A DNA stretch of 38,650 bases from CAYPPS01 sp964412685 (GCA_964412685.1 CAYPPS010000004.1:1-38650), one strand, 5' to 3'; counted from the stretch's first letter, positions 14,699 to 23,871 are shown. Made by a program: numbers and translations. Notes: a model not told the origin generated them from the letters alone.

Positions 14699-16066
14699 AT
14701 GAACAACAAAACTAAATGTCCAAAATGTGGTGAATTATTTGAGCCTGGAGATGCATACAAGCATGAGGTAGAAGAGACTGTACGCAAAGAGTCACAGGTT
14801 AAACACCAGCAGGAGTTAGAAGAAGCAAAAAAACAGATAGCAGAGACTACTAAGTCTGAGGTTGAGAAGAAAGCAAAAGTTGAACTCGAATCTGCTGTAG
14901 AAGCTACAAAAAAAGAAGCTGAAATCAATGCCAGGCAAGCTCTCAAGCTCCAGGAAGATCTTGATGAGCAAATTAAGCTCTCCGCCGAACTAAAGGCAGA
15001 AAAAAGCAAACTGCGTGAGACACACGAAAAAGAATTAGAAGAAACTAGGAAACAAATATCTGAGAAGGCCAAGTCGGAGGCTCAAAAGAGTGTGGCTAAG
15101 CAGCTCAAGGACAAAGAAGAGCAGGTCTCAGAGTATAAAAAACGAGCGGAGCAAGCCGAAGAACAAGAGCTTCAAATTAGGAAAGAAAAGCTCGAGCTAG
15201 AAGAATCTAAGCGTAAGTTTGAGTTAGAAAAACAACGTCAGCTTGATGAGGAACGAGACAAAATTCGCAACAAAGCTCTCAAGGAGGCACAAGAAACGCA
15301 TGAACTTAAAGATAAAGAAAAGGAGATGCTTATTGAGAATCTCAAGAAATCATTGGCAGATGCCCAGAGAAAAGCCCAGCAAGGCTCACAACAAGCTCAG
15401 GGTGAGGTAATGGAGCTTGAATTAGAAGATCTGCTTAAACGAGAGTTTCCCATGGATAAAATTGTCGAAGTCAAAAAAGGACAACGTGGTGCAGATGTGG
15501 TGCAAGAGGTGATTGACAAAAAAGGGAGAAATTGTGGTGTGATTTTGTGGGAATCAAAAAATGCTAAGTGGCAAAACACATGGGTAGCTACTCTCAAGGA
15601 GAATCAAAGACAAGCAAAAGCACAGATAGCCGTTCTTGTGTCTAACAATACTCCGCCAGAAATCGAAACCTTTGTTTATAAGGAAGGTGTTTGGATAGCA
15701 AACAGAAAAATGGCTTTGCCTTTGGCATTGGCGTTAAGGTTCGACTTGGTTCGAGTTACCTTTGAAAAGATGGCTAACGTCAATAAATCTGAAAAAGCGG
15801 AGATTTTATATCAGTACATCACCAGTACTGAATTTAAGCACCGGATTGAAGCAATAGCTGAAACATTTACAGATATGCAAAGCACGATTGAGACTGAAAA
15901 ACGTTGGTTTACTTCAAAATGGGCAAAACAGGAGAAGCAAATTAGGCGTGTGGTTGATAACACCATTGGTATGAGGTCTGATCTGGAAGGATTGGTTGGT
16001 AATGCGTTACCTTCTATTGACTATCTAGAACTGCCAGATTCTATAGAGGAAGATAAAAAGGATTAA
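14699..16066 (+). CDS. DUF2130 coiled-coil protein with PD-(D/E)xK-like nuclease domain
   Basis: 455 aa. The N-terminus has a zinc-ribbon-like CPKCGELFEPGDAYKHE. A long charged coiled coil (about residues 20-235) follows, rich in Glu/Lys/Gln. The C-terminal domain carries RGADVV...ILWESKNAK, a D...ExK arrangement typical of RmuC-like and related nucleases. Substrate is unknown. It is the last gene of the island, 12 bases after HerA, with an intact frame. The coiled coil plus nuclease form recalls RmuC, and it might act with the HerA/DUF4297 pair; that link is inferred from position only. Confidence 0.75.
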   Translation: MNNKTKCPKCGELFEPGDAYKHEVEETVRKESQVKHQQELEEAKKQIAETTKSEVEKKAKVELESAVEATKKEAEINARQALKLQEDLDEQIKLSAELKAEKSKLRETHEKELEETRKQISEKAKSEAQKSVAKQLKDKEEQVSEYKKRAEQAEEQELQIRKEKLELEESKRKFELEKQRQLDEERDKIRNKALKEAQETHELKDKEKEMLIENLKKSLADAQRKAQQGSQQAQGEVMELELEDLLKREFPMDKIVEVKKGQRGADVVQEVIDKKGRNCGVILWESKNAKWQNTWVATLKENQRQAKAQIAVLVSNNTPPEIETFVYKEGVWIANRKMALPLALALRFDLVRVTFEKMANVNKSEKAEILYQYITSTEFKHRIEAIAETFTDMQSTIETEKRWFTSKWAKQEKQIRRVVDNTIGMRSDLEGLVGNALPSIDYLELPDSIEEDKKD

Positions 16067-16095
16067 CTAAGTTTGTTGACATAGCCCCAACTTTT

Positions 16096-16566
16096 TCAAT
16101 TCAACACCACAATCGCTGCATTCAAAATCGTGGCAAAACTTACCCAGAGAAGATCTGGCACGAGAAGGTAAGCGGCCCATTTTGACAGTGGGTAAAACTT
16201 CTTTATAGTCATTGCAATTAGTGCCCACATTGCCACAATTATGATAAGCCCTAGCAATGGTGCCTTTAATCCAAAGAAAATTGGTGACCAGATGAAATTC
16301 AGCCCCAGTTGAGCGAGAAAATACATTCCGGCAGTCTTCACTTTCTTCTTTTTCCAGCCTTGTTTCCAAATCAGATAAAACGCAACGCCCATTAGGAAAT
16401 ACAAAAGTGTCCAAACTGGTCCAAAGAGCCAGTTGGGAGGAGAGAAGAAAGGCTTGTTGAGAGTAGCGTACCAAGTAGGGATGGCAGAGATAGTAAAAGG
16501 TGTTCCTAGGAACCCCACCAATTCACAACCAACGATGGAAATAATAAGTTTGGGCAAGTTTTTCAT
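16096..16566 (-). CDS. TspO/MBR family membrane protein
   Basis: 156 aa, five predicted transmembrane helices, with the TspO core WYATLNKPFFSPPNWLFGP followed by VWTLLYFLMGVAFYLI and the later GLNFIWSPIFFGLK. TspO proteins bind porphyrins and are implicated in tetrapyrrole and stress responses; the exact role is unsettled. It is transcribed alone, convergent with the defence island, and its stop is 29 bases from the DUF2130 stop. The overlapping frame at 16067-16474 is not credible, because the TspO frame explains the conservation. Confidence 0.9.
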   Translation of the reverse strand: MKNLPKLIISIVGCELVGFLGTPFTISAIPTWYATLNKPFFSPPNWLFGPVWTLLYFLMGVAFYLIWKQGWKKKKVKTAGMYFLAQLGLNFIWSPIFFGLKAPLLGLIIIVAMWALIAMTIKKFYPLSKWAAYLLVPDLLWVSFATILNAAIVVLN

Positions 16567-16574
16567 CTGTCTAC

Positions 16575-16603
16575 AGTATGGAGTAAATTCGATAAGAGGG
16601 CAA
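16575..16603 (-). promoter_or_regulatory. Promoter of the TspO gene
   Basis: Minus strand: -35 TTGCCC (16598-16603), 17-base spacer, -10 CATACT (16575-16580), ending 8 bases before the ATG at 16566. Confidence 0.55.
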
Positions 16604-16690
16604 TCAATATTGTAGGAATCGATTCACTTCCTTTTTTTAGCTTGATTTATTGGGGAAATTCGCTCTTTTTTTGATTTCAGTCCGGTTATG

Positions 16691-16761
16691 AGCGGAGTGC
16701 GGGAGTCGAACCCGCCTTTCCACCTTGGGAAGGTGACGTTGAGCCGCTCAACTAACCCCGC
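16691..16761 (-). tRNA. tRNA-Gly (anticodon CCC)
   Basis: Cloverleaf with acceptor GCGGGGT/ACTCCGC, anticodon loop TTCCCAA (anticodon CCC, reads GGG), T-arm GCGGG-TTCGACT-CCCGC, and discriminator T as usual for bacterial tRNA-Gly. CCA is not encoded. Confidence 0.9.
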
Positions 16762-16819
16762 TTTAGACGGCTTATTGTCCTTTTATTATTCTAACACTCT
16801 TGCGATAGAGAGAAAGACC

Positions 16820-17437
16820 TTATCGGGGAATAACTAGAGTATTTCCCGGATGAATTAGGCCTGGGTTTTCAAGATCATTCGCTTCTGCAATATCTGACCA
16901 ACGAAAACCGTCATCATAGGCTCTAACGGCAATTCGCCAGAGACTATCGCCTTCAACGATCTGATAGTTTTCATCACTGATATCATTAACTGTTTCTTGA
17001 ATTCCACCTTTCTCGATCTCTTCGCCAGCGAGAGTAATCACTTCAACTTTAGGAATAGTCAATTCTTGACCAATGGCAATCTTGTCGGCACTATTCAAGT
17101 TGTTCGCCTCAGCGATATCAACCCAATTGTAGCCCGAATTGTAGAATTTTTCCGCAATCAACCAAAGATGATCATTCTCTTTAACAGTGTAAACAGTCGG
17201 TAGTCCTTGAGGGACTAATTTACCTTCCTCTTCAATTAAAACCACTTCTTGTTCTTCTTGATTGGTTTCAGTTTCTGTTCCTGATTCAATTTGACCCTCT
17301 TGGTTTAAGGATCGAAAATAATTGAAGATCAAAGCGCCGATAACTACCACAACTACTATTCCCAAGAAAGTGCTGATTTTATTTTCGTTCGCTTTTAATT
17401 TATCAAAAATTCCTTCTTCTTTTCTTTTTTTAGGCAA
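16820..17437 (-). CDS. Membrane-anchored protein with two LysM domains
   Basis: 205 aa with a basic N-terminus, one transmembrane helix (about residues 22-42), an acidic linker (residues 45-75), then two LysM modules. The first runs from VYTVKENDHLWLIAEKFY to GQELTIPK, the second from YQIVEGDSLWRIAVRAY to GNTLVIPR. LysM binds the GlcNAc-MurNAc backbone of peptidoglycan, so this probably tethers membrane and wall. There is no catalytic domain. I accept the TTG start at 17437 because a strong SD (GGAAGGAGG) lies about nine bases upstream; the ATG within that region gives only four codons. It lies downstream of tRNA-Asp on the same strand. Confidence 0.8.
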   Translation of the reverse strand: MPKKRKEEGIFDKLKANENKISTFLGIVVVVVIGALIFNYFRSLNQEGQIESGTETETNQEEQEVVLIEEEGKLVPQGLPTVYTVKENDHLWLIAEKFYNSGYNWVDIAEANNLNSADKIAIGQELTIPKVEVITLAGEEIEKGGIQETVNDISDENYQIVEGDSLWRIAVRAYDDGFRWSDIAEANDLENPGLIHPGNTLVIPR

Positions 17438-17497
17438 TTAACATTACCTCCTTCCTGGGCAGAAGCTTGTCACGTTTTTCCTTTTAGCAAAACTTCG

Positions 17498-17575
17498 TGG
17501 CGGTCGCGACCGGACTCGAACCGGCGATCTCCACCTTGACAGGGTGGCGTGTTAAACCAACTACACTACGCGACC
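17498..17575 (-). tRNA. tRNA-Asp (anticodon GUC)
   Basis: Acceptor GGTCGCG/CGCGACC, anticodon stem CCACC/GGTGG with loop CTGTCAA (GTC), T-arm GCCGG-TTCGAGT-CCGGT, and discriminator G as expected for Asp. CCA is encoded (17498-17500), unlike the Thr and Gly tRNAs here. Confidence 0.93.
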
Positions 17576-17591
17576 TTTTAACTTACGCTTA

Positions 17592-17620
17592 AATATATCA
17601 AATAGCGGTATTTGAGTCAA
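17592..17620 (-). promoter_or_regulatory. Promoter of tRNA-Asp
   Basis: Minus strand: -35 TTGACT (17615-17620), 17-base spacer, -10 TATATT (17592-17597), ending 16 bases before the mature tRNA 5' end. Confidence 0.75.
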
Positions 17621-17639
17621 TCAGACTATAGGAGAAACA

Positions 17640-17667
17640 TTGCACCTTCGGTAAGGGAGGTTATAAT
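17640..17667 (+). promoter_or_regulatory. Promoter of the polX-clpB unit
   Basis: -35 TTGCAC (17640-17645), 16-base spacer, -10 TATAAT (17662-17667), 12 bases before the ATG at 17680. An AAGGAA stretch precedes the ATG closely. Confidence 0.65.
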
Positions 17668-17679
17668 GGACAAAAGGAA

Positions 17680-19473
17680 ATGGCGGTTAAGAATTATTAC
17701 TTCAACAATCAACAAGTTACTCAAATTTTAAAAGAGACGGCGGCGGCACTTGAAGTTAAGGGTGAAAATCGATTCCGGATTAGAGCTTACGAAAGAGCCG
17801 CTACGGCAGTTGAACACGCAACGGTGGAAGTTAAAGATTTGTGGGATGAGGATAAATTAACCACTCTTTCCGGGATTGGCTCCAATATCGCTCAACATTT
17901 AAGCCAACTTTTCGAAAAGGGCCAAGTGAGCCATTTTAAGGAGCTAAAAAAAAACCTTCCTCCGGCAATGTTTAAATTCCTGGAAATTCCGGGAATTGGG
18001 CCCAAAACTGCCTTTAAATTAAGCCAAGAACTAGGGATCAAACGAACAGAGGGAGCAATTGGTAGGCTTAAAAAGGCCATTAAATTAAAAAAGATAAGAA
18101 AGATCGAGGGATTTGGAGAAAAAAGTGAGCAAGAAATCTTGGGAAATTTGAAAAGGAACAAAAAAACAGATTTGAAAAAGAGGATGTTGTTGCCTTACGC
18201 TTGGTTTTTGGCTCAAAAAGTGATTGATTATTTGAAACCAGAAAAGACGGTTTTGCAAATAGAGGCTTTGGGAAGCCTGAGAAGAAAAGTGGCTACCGTA
18301 GGAGATATTGATTTAGCTATTGCTTCCAAAAAATCAACTAAAGTAATAGAAAGACTAAAAAAATATCCGGAAATTGAAAAAATTGTGGTGGCTGGTAAAG
18401 ATACGGCTCGTTTTGTCTTGCGCTCAGGCAAGCAAGTTGATTTAAAAATAGTATCACCGGAGAGCTACGGAGCCTTACTCCAACATTATACTGGCTCAAA
18501 AGAGCACAATATTCATTTAAGAAAAATTGCCCAAAGTAGAGGAATGAGCCTGTCAGAATACGGAATTAAATTTCGAGGAAAGCTTAAACGGTATCGAAAA
18601 GAAGAAGAGTTTTACCGGGCTTTGGAAATGGATTGGATTCCACCAGAATTGAGAGAGGACAAAGGTGAAGTAAAAGCAGCCATGTCCGGAAAACTACCTA
18701 ATTTAGTCGATGAAAACGATATTAAAGGAGATTTACATCTTCATTCCGATTTTGCCATTGAACCGGGGCATGATTTAGGCCAGGCTTCTTTCGAAGAGAT
18801 TTTAAAGAAAGCGAAAGAATTGAATTACCAATATCTAGGTTTTTCTGAGCATAATCCGAGCCTGAGTCGGCATTCTAGCGCTCAGGCGATTGATTTGGTT
18901 AAAAAGAAACGAGAAATGATTGATGAAATAAATTATTCATTAGGAAAAAAGTTATCCATTAAAGTGCTAAATGGCCTTGAGATAGACATAAAAAAGAATG
19001 GAGAATTGGCTTTTCCTGACGAAGGAATGAAACATTTAGACTATGCGATTGCGTCTATTCATACTAATTTTAGTTTAACCAAGAAGGAAATGACCGATCG
19101 GGTTTTAAAAGGTCTTTCTCATCCTAAAGTAAGATTTTTAGCCCATCCGACTACCCGTAAATTAGGAGAACGAGAGGGGATAGAGCTTGATTGGGAACAA
19201 CTTTTTGACTTTTGCAAACAGAATGACAAGTTTTTGGAGATTTCTTCTTGGCCTCAACGATTAGATTTGCCAGATTTTCTTGTTAAGCAGGCTGTGAAAA
19301 GTGGTGTGAAAATGGTGATTAATAGTGATTCTCATGCTTTGTCGCATCTAGAATTGATGTCCTATGGGGTTTCGGTTGCTCGTAGAGGATGGGCGCAAAA
19401 AAGTGATATACTTAACACTCTGGAGTGGTCGGGATTTAAGAAAAAGTTTTTAAAACAAGATGGAACTAGATAA
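17680..19473 (+). CDS. polX: PolX: family X DNA polymerase with PHP exonuclease domain
   Basis: 597 aa. Domains in order: helix-hairpin-helix repeats (SGIGSNIAQHL, then PGIGPKTAFKL; about 60-140); the family X nucleotidyltransferase with EALGSLRRKVATVGDIDLAI and the third Asp in VDLKIV; and a C-terminal PHP domain with metal ligands DLHLHSDF, SEHNPS, NGLEID, AHPTT and NSDSHAL. Bacterial PolX fills short gaps and has 3'-5' exonuclease/AP-processing activity in base excision repair. All metal-binding motifs look intact. Its end overlaps the ClpB start by 14 bases. Confidence 0.92.
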   Translation: MAVKNYYFNNQQVTQILKETAAALEVKGENRFRIRAYERAATAVEHATVEVKDLWDEDKLTTLSGIGSNIAQHLSQLFEKGQVSHFKELKKNLPPAMFKFLEIPGIGPKTAFKLSQELGIKRTEGAIGRLKKAIKLKKIRKIEGFGEKSEQEILGNLKRNKKTDLKKRMLLPYAWFLAQKVIDYLKPEKTVLQIEALGSLRRKVATVGDIDLAIASKKSTKVIERLKKYPEIEKIVVAGKDTARFVLRSGKQVDLKIVSPESYGALLQHYTGSKEHNIHLRKIAQSRGMSLSEYGIKFRGKLKRYRKEEEFYRALEMDWIPPELREDKGEVKAAMSGKLPNLVDENDIKGDLHLHSDFAIEPGHDLGQASFEEILKKAKELNYQYLGFSEHNPSLSRHSSAQAIDLVKKKREMIDEINYSLGKKLSIKVLNGLEIDIKKNGELAFPDEGMKHLDYAIASIHTNFSLTKKEMTDRVLKGLSHPKVRFLAHPTTRKLGEREGIELDWEQLFDFCKQNDKFLEISSWPQRLDLPDFLVKQAVKSGVKMVINSDSHALSHLELMSYGVSVARRGWAQKSDILNTLEWSGFKKKFLKQDGTR

Positions 19474-22069
19474 ATTTACTCAAAAAGCTCAGGAAGCCTT
19501 AATTAACGCTCAGAATAAGGCAAAAGAAGAAAAAAATGCTCAAGTAGAACCACTTCATTTGCTTTTCTCTCTTCTTGAGGATCCTCTAGGAATTCCGGTT
19601 TCCCTTTTAAAACAATTAGGCGTGGCGGTTGATCAATTATCTCAAGAAGTGGAAAAAGAAATAAGATCCTTGCCTCAAATAGAACAAGATCCCGGTCAAC
19701 GCTTCGACTCTCAATTTCAAAGCTTAATCAATGAGGCACAAAAAGAAGCTCAGACTCAAGGAGACGAATTTGTTTCCACCGAGCATCTGTTTTTGTCTCT
19801 TTTTTCTGTTAATGGAACCAGTAAGATATTAAACCGATTGGGTTTAGATCAAAAGAAGCTCAAAGAAGTTTTGGTCAAGATAAAAGGAGAGCAAAAAGCC
19901 GATTCCCCTCATCCCGAAGGGAAATATCAGGCTTTAGACAAATATACCGTTAATTTGACCGAACTGGCTAAAAACGGCAAAATTGATCCAGTCATCGGCC
20001 GGGATCAAGAAATTAGACGCTTAATGCAGGTTCTGTCTAGACGGACAAAAAACAATCCCATCTTACTTGGTGCTCCTGGAGTTGGAAAAACGGCCATTGC
20101 TGAAGGCTTGGCGATTAGGATTGTTGATAAAGACGTTCCTGAAATTTTAACTGAGAAAGAATTAATTTCTTTGGATTTAGCCTCTATTTTAGCTGGAGCC
20201 AAATTCAGAGGAGAGTTTGAAGAGCGTTTGAAAGCGGTCTTGAAAGAAATAGAGAAAGCTGAAGGTAAATATATTCTCTTTATTGACGAAGTCCATGTTT
20301 TAGTTGGGGCAGGAGGAGCAGAAGGGTCAATTGATGCTTCCAATATGTTGAAGCCGGCTTTGGCGAGAGGAAGCTTGCGAGCCATTGGGGCGACAACTTT
20401 AAGCGAGTATCGAAAATATATTGAAAAAGATGCTGCTTTAGCAAGGAGATTTCAGCCGATTTTGATTGATGAGCCCAGCCCGGCTGATACTTTGGCAATT
20501 CTTAGGGGGATCAAGGAACGTTATGAACTTCATCATGGAGTAAGAATCAGAGATGAGGCTTTAGCGGCGGCGGTTAATCTTTCTCGGCGTTACATTACCG
20601 ATCGATTTTTACCAGACAAAGCGATCGATTTAATCGATGAGGCGGCGGCAAGTATCAAAATTGAGGCAGAGAGTTTGCCAGCAGAATTGGATCAGCTCAA
20701 GAGAGAGTTAACTCAAGAAGAAATAGAACTGGCAGCCTTGAAGAAAGAAAATGGAACTCAATCCAAAGAGCGCTTGAAGATGCTTAAAAAGAGCGTGGCC
20801 AACAAGAAAGAGGTTTTGGGAGCTCGTCAATCAGTTTGGCAAAAACAAAAAGATCTGAGGCAGAAAGCAAAAGGGATAAATAAAAAACTGGAAAGCTCTC
20901 AACAGCGTTTAGATGAAGCTGAACGAGGAGTTGATTTAGAGAAAGCGGCAGAGATTAAATATGGCCAAATTCCTCAACTCAAAAAAGATCTGGTTAATTT
21001 AGAGAAAGAATGGGACAAGATACCGGAAGAAGAGCGATTAATAAAAGAAGAGGTTTCTTCTCAAGACATCGCTTCGATTGTTTCTCGTTGGACGGGAATT
21101 CCGGTTACCAGATTGCTTTTAACAGAAGTAAAAAGACTAAAGAATTTAGAGAAAGAAATTGAACAAAGGGTTGTTGGACAAGATCAGGCGGTTAAAGAAG
21201 TTGCCAATGCGATTCGTCGTTCGCGGGTCGGCATTGGTGAGCCTAATCGACCGATCGGTGCTTTCCTTTTCTTGGGACCAACTGGGGTTGGAAAAACAGA
21301 ATTAGCTCGAGCTTTGGCTTTTAATCTTTTCAATGACGAAGCGGTGTTGGTTAGGATTGACATGAGTGAATATCAGGAACGCCACGCGGTTGCTCGATTG
21401 ATAGGAGCACCGCCCGGATATGTTGGCTATGAAGAAGGTGGACAATTGACTGAGGCGGTAAGGAGAAAGCCTTACAGTGTCATTTTGCTCGACGAAATCG
21501 AAAAAGCCCATCCCGATGTCTTTAACCTCTTTTTGCAACTCTTTGACGAAGGTCGATTAACTGATGGCCAGGGACGGACAGTCGATTTCAAGAACACAAT
21601 CATTATCATGACTTCCAACTTGGGGGCTCAAATAATTCGTCAAGGTTTTTCAGAGAATCGAGTCAAAACCGAAAAAGAAGTGATGGAACTAGTAAATTCT
21701 CATTTCCGACCTGAATTTCTCAACCGACTTGATCAAATTATCATTTTTTCTCCTCTGGACAAAAAGGAACTGGAAGAGATTGTGGAAATCCAATTAGAAA
21801 GACTGAATCAACGTTTGAAGGAAAAACGGATTAAATTGGTTGCCAATCAGAAAACCAAAGAATGGTTGGTTGAGAAAGGTTACGATCCTTCTTTCGGAGC
21901 TCGGCCTCTAAAACGCTTGATTCAAACGACAATTTTAGATAAATTGGCTTTGGCCCTACTTGATGATCAAGTTCAAGAAGGACAGAAGGTTAATCTGGAA
22001 GTGAAGAATGATCAAATAATTTTAATCCCGTTCCAAAAGCGGGACAAAACGAAAGGAGGTGAACAATAA
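19460..22069 (+). CDS. clpB: ClpB-type AAA+ disaggregase
   Basis: 869 aa: Clp-N double repeat (1-145), AAA-1 with Walker A GAPGVGKTA (about 203) and Walker B ILFIDEVH, a coiled middle domain (about 410-525), AAA-2 with GPTGVGKTE (about 605) and VILLDEIEKAH, and the D2-small domain. Length and the long middle coil fit ClpB rather than ClpC; no ClpP-binding IGF loop was identified. It would re-solubilise aggregated proteins with DnaK. The start ATG lies inside polX. The last codons contain AAAGGAGGTGA, which serves as the ribosome-binding site for lemA. Confidence 0.9.
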   Translation: MELDKFTQKAQEALINAQNKAKEEKNAQVEPLHLLFSLLEDPLGIPVSLLKQLGVAVDQLSQEVEKEIRSLPQIEQDPGQRFDSQFQSLINEAQKEAQTQGDEFVSTEHLFLSLFSVNGTSKILNRLGLDQKKLKEVLVKIKGEQKADSPHPEGKYQALDKYTVNLTELAKNGKIDPVIGRDQEIRRLMQVLSRRTKNNPILLGAPGVGKTAIAEGLAIRIVDKDVPEILTEKELISLDLASILAGAKFRGEFEERLKAVLKEIEKAEGKYILFIDEVHVLVGAGGAEGSIDASNMLKPALARGSLRAIGATTLSEYRKYIEKDAALARRFQPILIDEPSPADTLAILRGIKERYELHHGVRIRDEALAAAVNLSRRYITDRFLPDKAIDLIDEAAASIKIEAESLPAELDQLKRELTQEEIELAALKKENGTQSKERLKMLKKSVANKKEVLGARQSVWQKQKDLRQKAKGINKKLESSQQRLDEAERGVDLEKAAEIKYGQIPQLKKDLVNLEKEWDKIPEEERLIKEEVSSQDIASIVSRWTGIPVTRLLLTEVKRLKNLEKEIEQRVVGQDQAVKEVANAIRRSRVGIGEPNRPIGAFLFLGPTGVGKTELARALAFNLFNDEAVLVRIDMSEYQERHAVARLIGAPPGYVGYEEGGQLTEAVRRKPYSVILLDEIEKAHPDVFNLFLQLFDEGRLTDGQGRTVDFKNTIIIMTSNLGAQIIRQGFSENRVKTEKEVMELVNSHFRPEFLNRLDQIIIFSPLDKKELEEIVEIQLERLNQRLKEKRIKLVANQKTKEWLVEKGYDPSFGARPLKRLIQTTILDKLALALLDDQVQEGQKVNLEVKNDQIILIPFQKRDKTKGGEQ

Positions 22070-22666
22070 GTGAATTCATTACTAATTCTTTTAATTTTTG
22101 CGGTTGTCGTTGGCGGTTATCTTTGGACTGTTTACAATCGTTTTATCAGTACTAAAGCAAGAATCAAGGCTTCGATTCAAGAGATTGCTAATCAGCTCAA
22201 GCGACAGGCAAATCTTATTCCTAATTTAACTGCTTCGGTCAAAGGTTACATGAAGCATGAATCCAAGATTTTTAAAGCCCTAACTGAGGCCAGAAAAATG
22301 GTAACCAAGCTTAATGCAGCCAGCAGTCCGAAAACATTAATCGAGGCTTCAAGTCAATTACAATCAGCTTTGCAGCCGATCAGAGTGGTTTTGGAATCGA
22401 CCCCAGAGCTTAAAGCCGCGGGTCCAACCAGTAAACTAATGGACGAATTGAGAGATACGGCCGATAAAGTGATGTACTCGAGAAGAACTTTGATTGATTT
22501 GACGGCCGATTACAACATTATGCGTCAAACATTTCCTTCTAACTTGGTGGCCAATTTGTTTAGTTTTAAGGCTCAACCAGGCCTATCTTCCCAATCAGCG
22601 GAAGCAGAGAAAGAAATGACTGAGGTCAGCAAGGGAGAAGTGAAAACTCCTAAAGTAGACCTTTAA
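22070..22666 (+). CDS. LemA family membrane protein
   Basis: 198 aa, with an N-terminal transmembrane helix (about residues 3-22) followed by the alpha-helical LemA domain (YNRFISTKARIKASIQEI, then NQLKRQANLIPNLTASVKGY, DYNIMRQTFPSNLVANLF). The start is GTG, decided by the perfect SD AAAGGAGGTGA ten bases upstream and by its contact with the clpB stop. LemA is routinely paired with HtpX, as here (12 bases apart). Function is not settled; it is thought to act in membrane stress or protein quality control. Confidence 0.88.
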   Translation: MNSLLILLIFAVVVGGYLWTVYNRFISTKARIKASIQEIANQLKRQANLIPNLTASVKGYMKHESKIFKALTEARKMVTKLNAASSPKTLIEASSQLQSALQPIRVVLESTPELKAAGPTSKLMDELRDTADKVMYSRRTLIDLTADYNIMRQTFPSNLVANLFSFKAQPGLSSQSAEAEKEMTEVSKGEVKTPKVDL

Positions 22667-22678
22667 GAAAAGGAAAAA

Positions 22679-23569
22679 ATGATAAATGTCTATGAGGCAG
22701 TTGATGCCAACAAGAGAAAAAGTTTTTTGGTGGTTGGTTTTTTCGCCCTTTTTATCGCTTCGGCGGGATGGGCTTTTGTTTGGCTGACCGATTTGAGCCC
22801 CGGTTTGGTTATCGTGGCTTTTTTCATTGCCATCGGGACAAGTTTTTCCGGTTATTGGTGGTCAGACAAAATTGTCCTTTCTTTGACCGGAGCCAAGAAA
22901 GCCGAAAGAAAAACTAACTTTAATTTTTACACCGTGGCTGAGAATTTGAGTTTGGTAGCCCAAATCCCAAAACCTGAACTTTATGTTATTGACAGTCCTT
23001 CTCCTAACGCTTTCGCTACGGGGAGAGATATTGATCATGCCGCTTTGGTGGTAACCCAAGGGCTTCTGAATAAATTAAATCGAAGTGAATTAGAAGGAGT
23101 TGTTGGTCACGAAATTGCTCACATCAAATCTTACGACACCAGGCTAATGGTGGTGGTTTCGGTTTTAATCGGAACGCTCGCCATCTTAAGTAATTTTTTC
23201 TTGAGAAGTTCTTTTGGTTCCAACAGGGAAGATAGAAAGAGTGGGGGAGTCTTATTTTTTGTCGGTCTAATCCTAATCATTCTTTCTCCTTTGATTGCCC
23301 AATTAATTCAATTAGCCATTTCCAGAAGACGGGAATACAGCGCCGACGCTTTAAGTGTTAAATTAACTCGTAATCCAGGAGCTCTAGCTTCGGCTCTTGA
23401 AAAGATAAGCCGAGATCGAACTCCGTTTAAACAAGCCAATAATGCTACCGCTCATCTTTTTATCAGTAATCCATTTAAAGGCAGACAAGCAACTTCTTGG
23501 TTGGTAAAAATCTTTAATACCCATCCACCGATTGCGGATAGGATTAAAGCTCTGGAGGCAATGGAATGA
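22679..23569 (+). CDS. htpX: HtpX-like membrane zinc metalloprotease (M48B)
   Basis: 296 aa with two N-terminal and two central transmembrane helices. The zinc site is HEIAH (about residues 144-148, GVVGHEIAHIKSYDTR), with the third ligand in RREYSADALSVKLTRNP. PSPNAFATGRD precedes it as usual. HtpX degrades misfolded membrane proteins. It follows lemA by 12 bases and its TGA overlaps the gatC ATG, placing it in the polX-clpB-lemA-htpX-gatCA string. Confidence 0.9.
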   Translation: MINVYEAVDANKRKSFLVVGFFALFIASAGWAFVWLTDLSPGLVIVAFFIAIGTSFSGYWWSDKIVLSLTGAKKAERKTNFNFYTVAENLSLVAQIPKPELYVIDSPSPNAFATGRDIDHAALVVTQGLLNKLNRSELEGVVGHEIAHIKSYDTRLMVVVSVLIGTLAILSNFFLRSSFGSNREDRKSGGVLFFVGLILIILSPLIAQLIQLAISRRREYSADALSVKLTRNPGALASALEKISRDRTPFKQANNATAHLFISNPFKGRQATSWLVKIFNTHPPIADRIKALEAME

Positions 23570-23871
23570 AGCAAGCAAAAATAAAGATCGATAAAGAAAC
23601 GGTTAAAAAAACAGCTCGACTGGCGAATTTAACTTTGGCAAAAAAAGAACTGGATGAATTGACGAATCAATTGAAAGAGATTGTCGCTTTTGTTGAAAAA
23701 TTAAACGAAGTAGATACGGTTTCAGTGGAACCCACCAGCCAAGTAACAGGATTAGAGAATGTTTGGCGTCGGGATAAAGTTGAGCCCAGTTTGAAGTCAG
23801 TTGAAGCTTTGAAAAACACCAAAGCAACCCAAGACGGTCGTTTTAAAGTTAAGGCAATTTTGAATAAATAA
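23566..23871 (+). CDS. gatC: GatC: Asp/Glu-tRNA amidotransferase subunit C
   Basis: 101 aa of the typical GatC form: KIDKETVKKTARLANLTLAK, then EIVAFVEKLNEVDTVSVEPTSQ, then WRRDKVEPSL. It acts as the belt around GatA-GatB. It overlaps htpX by 4 bases and gatA by one base. Having the GatCAB complex means that Gln-tRNA (and perhaps Asn-tRNA) is made by transamidation. Confidence 0.92.
   Translation: MKQAKIKIDKETVKKTARLANLTLAKKELDELTNQLKEIVAFVEKLNEVDTVSVEPTSQVTGLENVWRRDKVEPSLKSVEALKNTKATQDGRFKVKAILNK

Noticed and set aside
16067..16474. A 135-aa minus-strand frame overlapping TspO
   Set aside because: It is a different frame of the TspO gene and has no recognisable domain, whereas the TspO frame has all family motifs.
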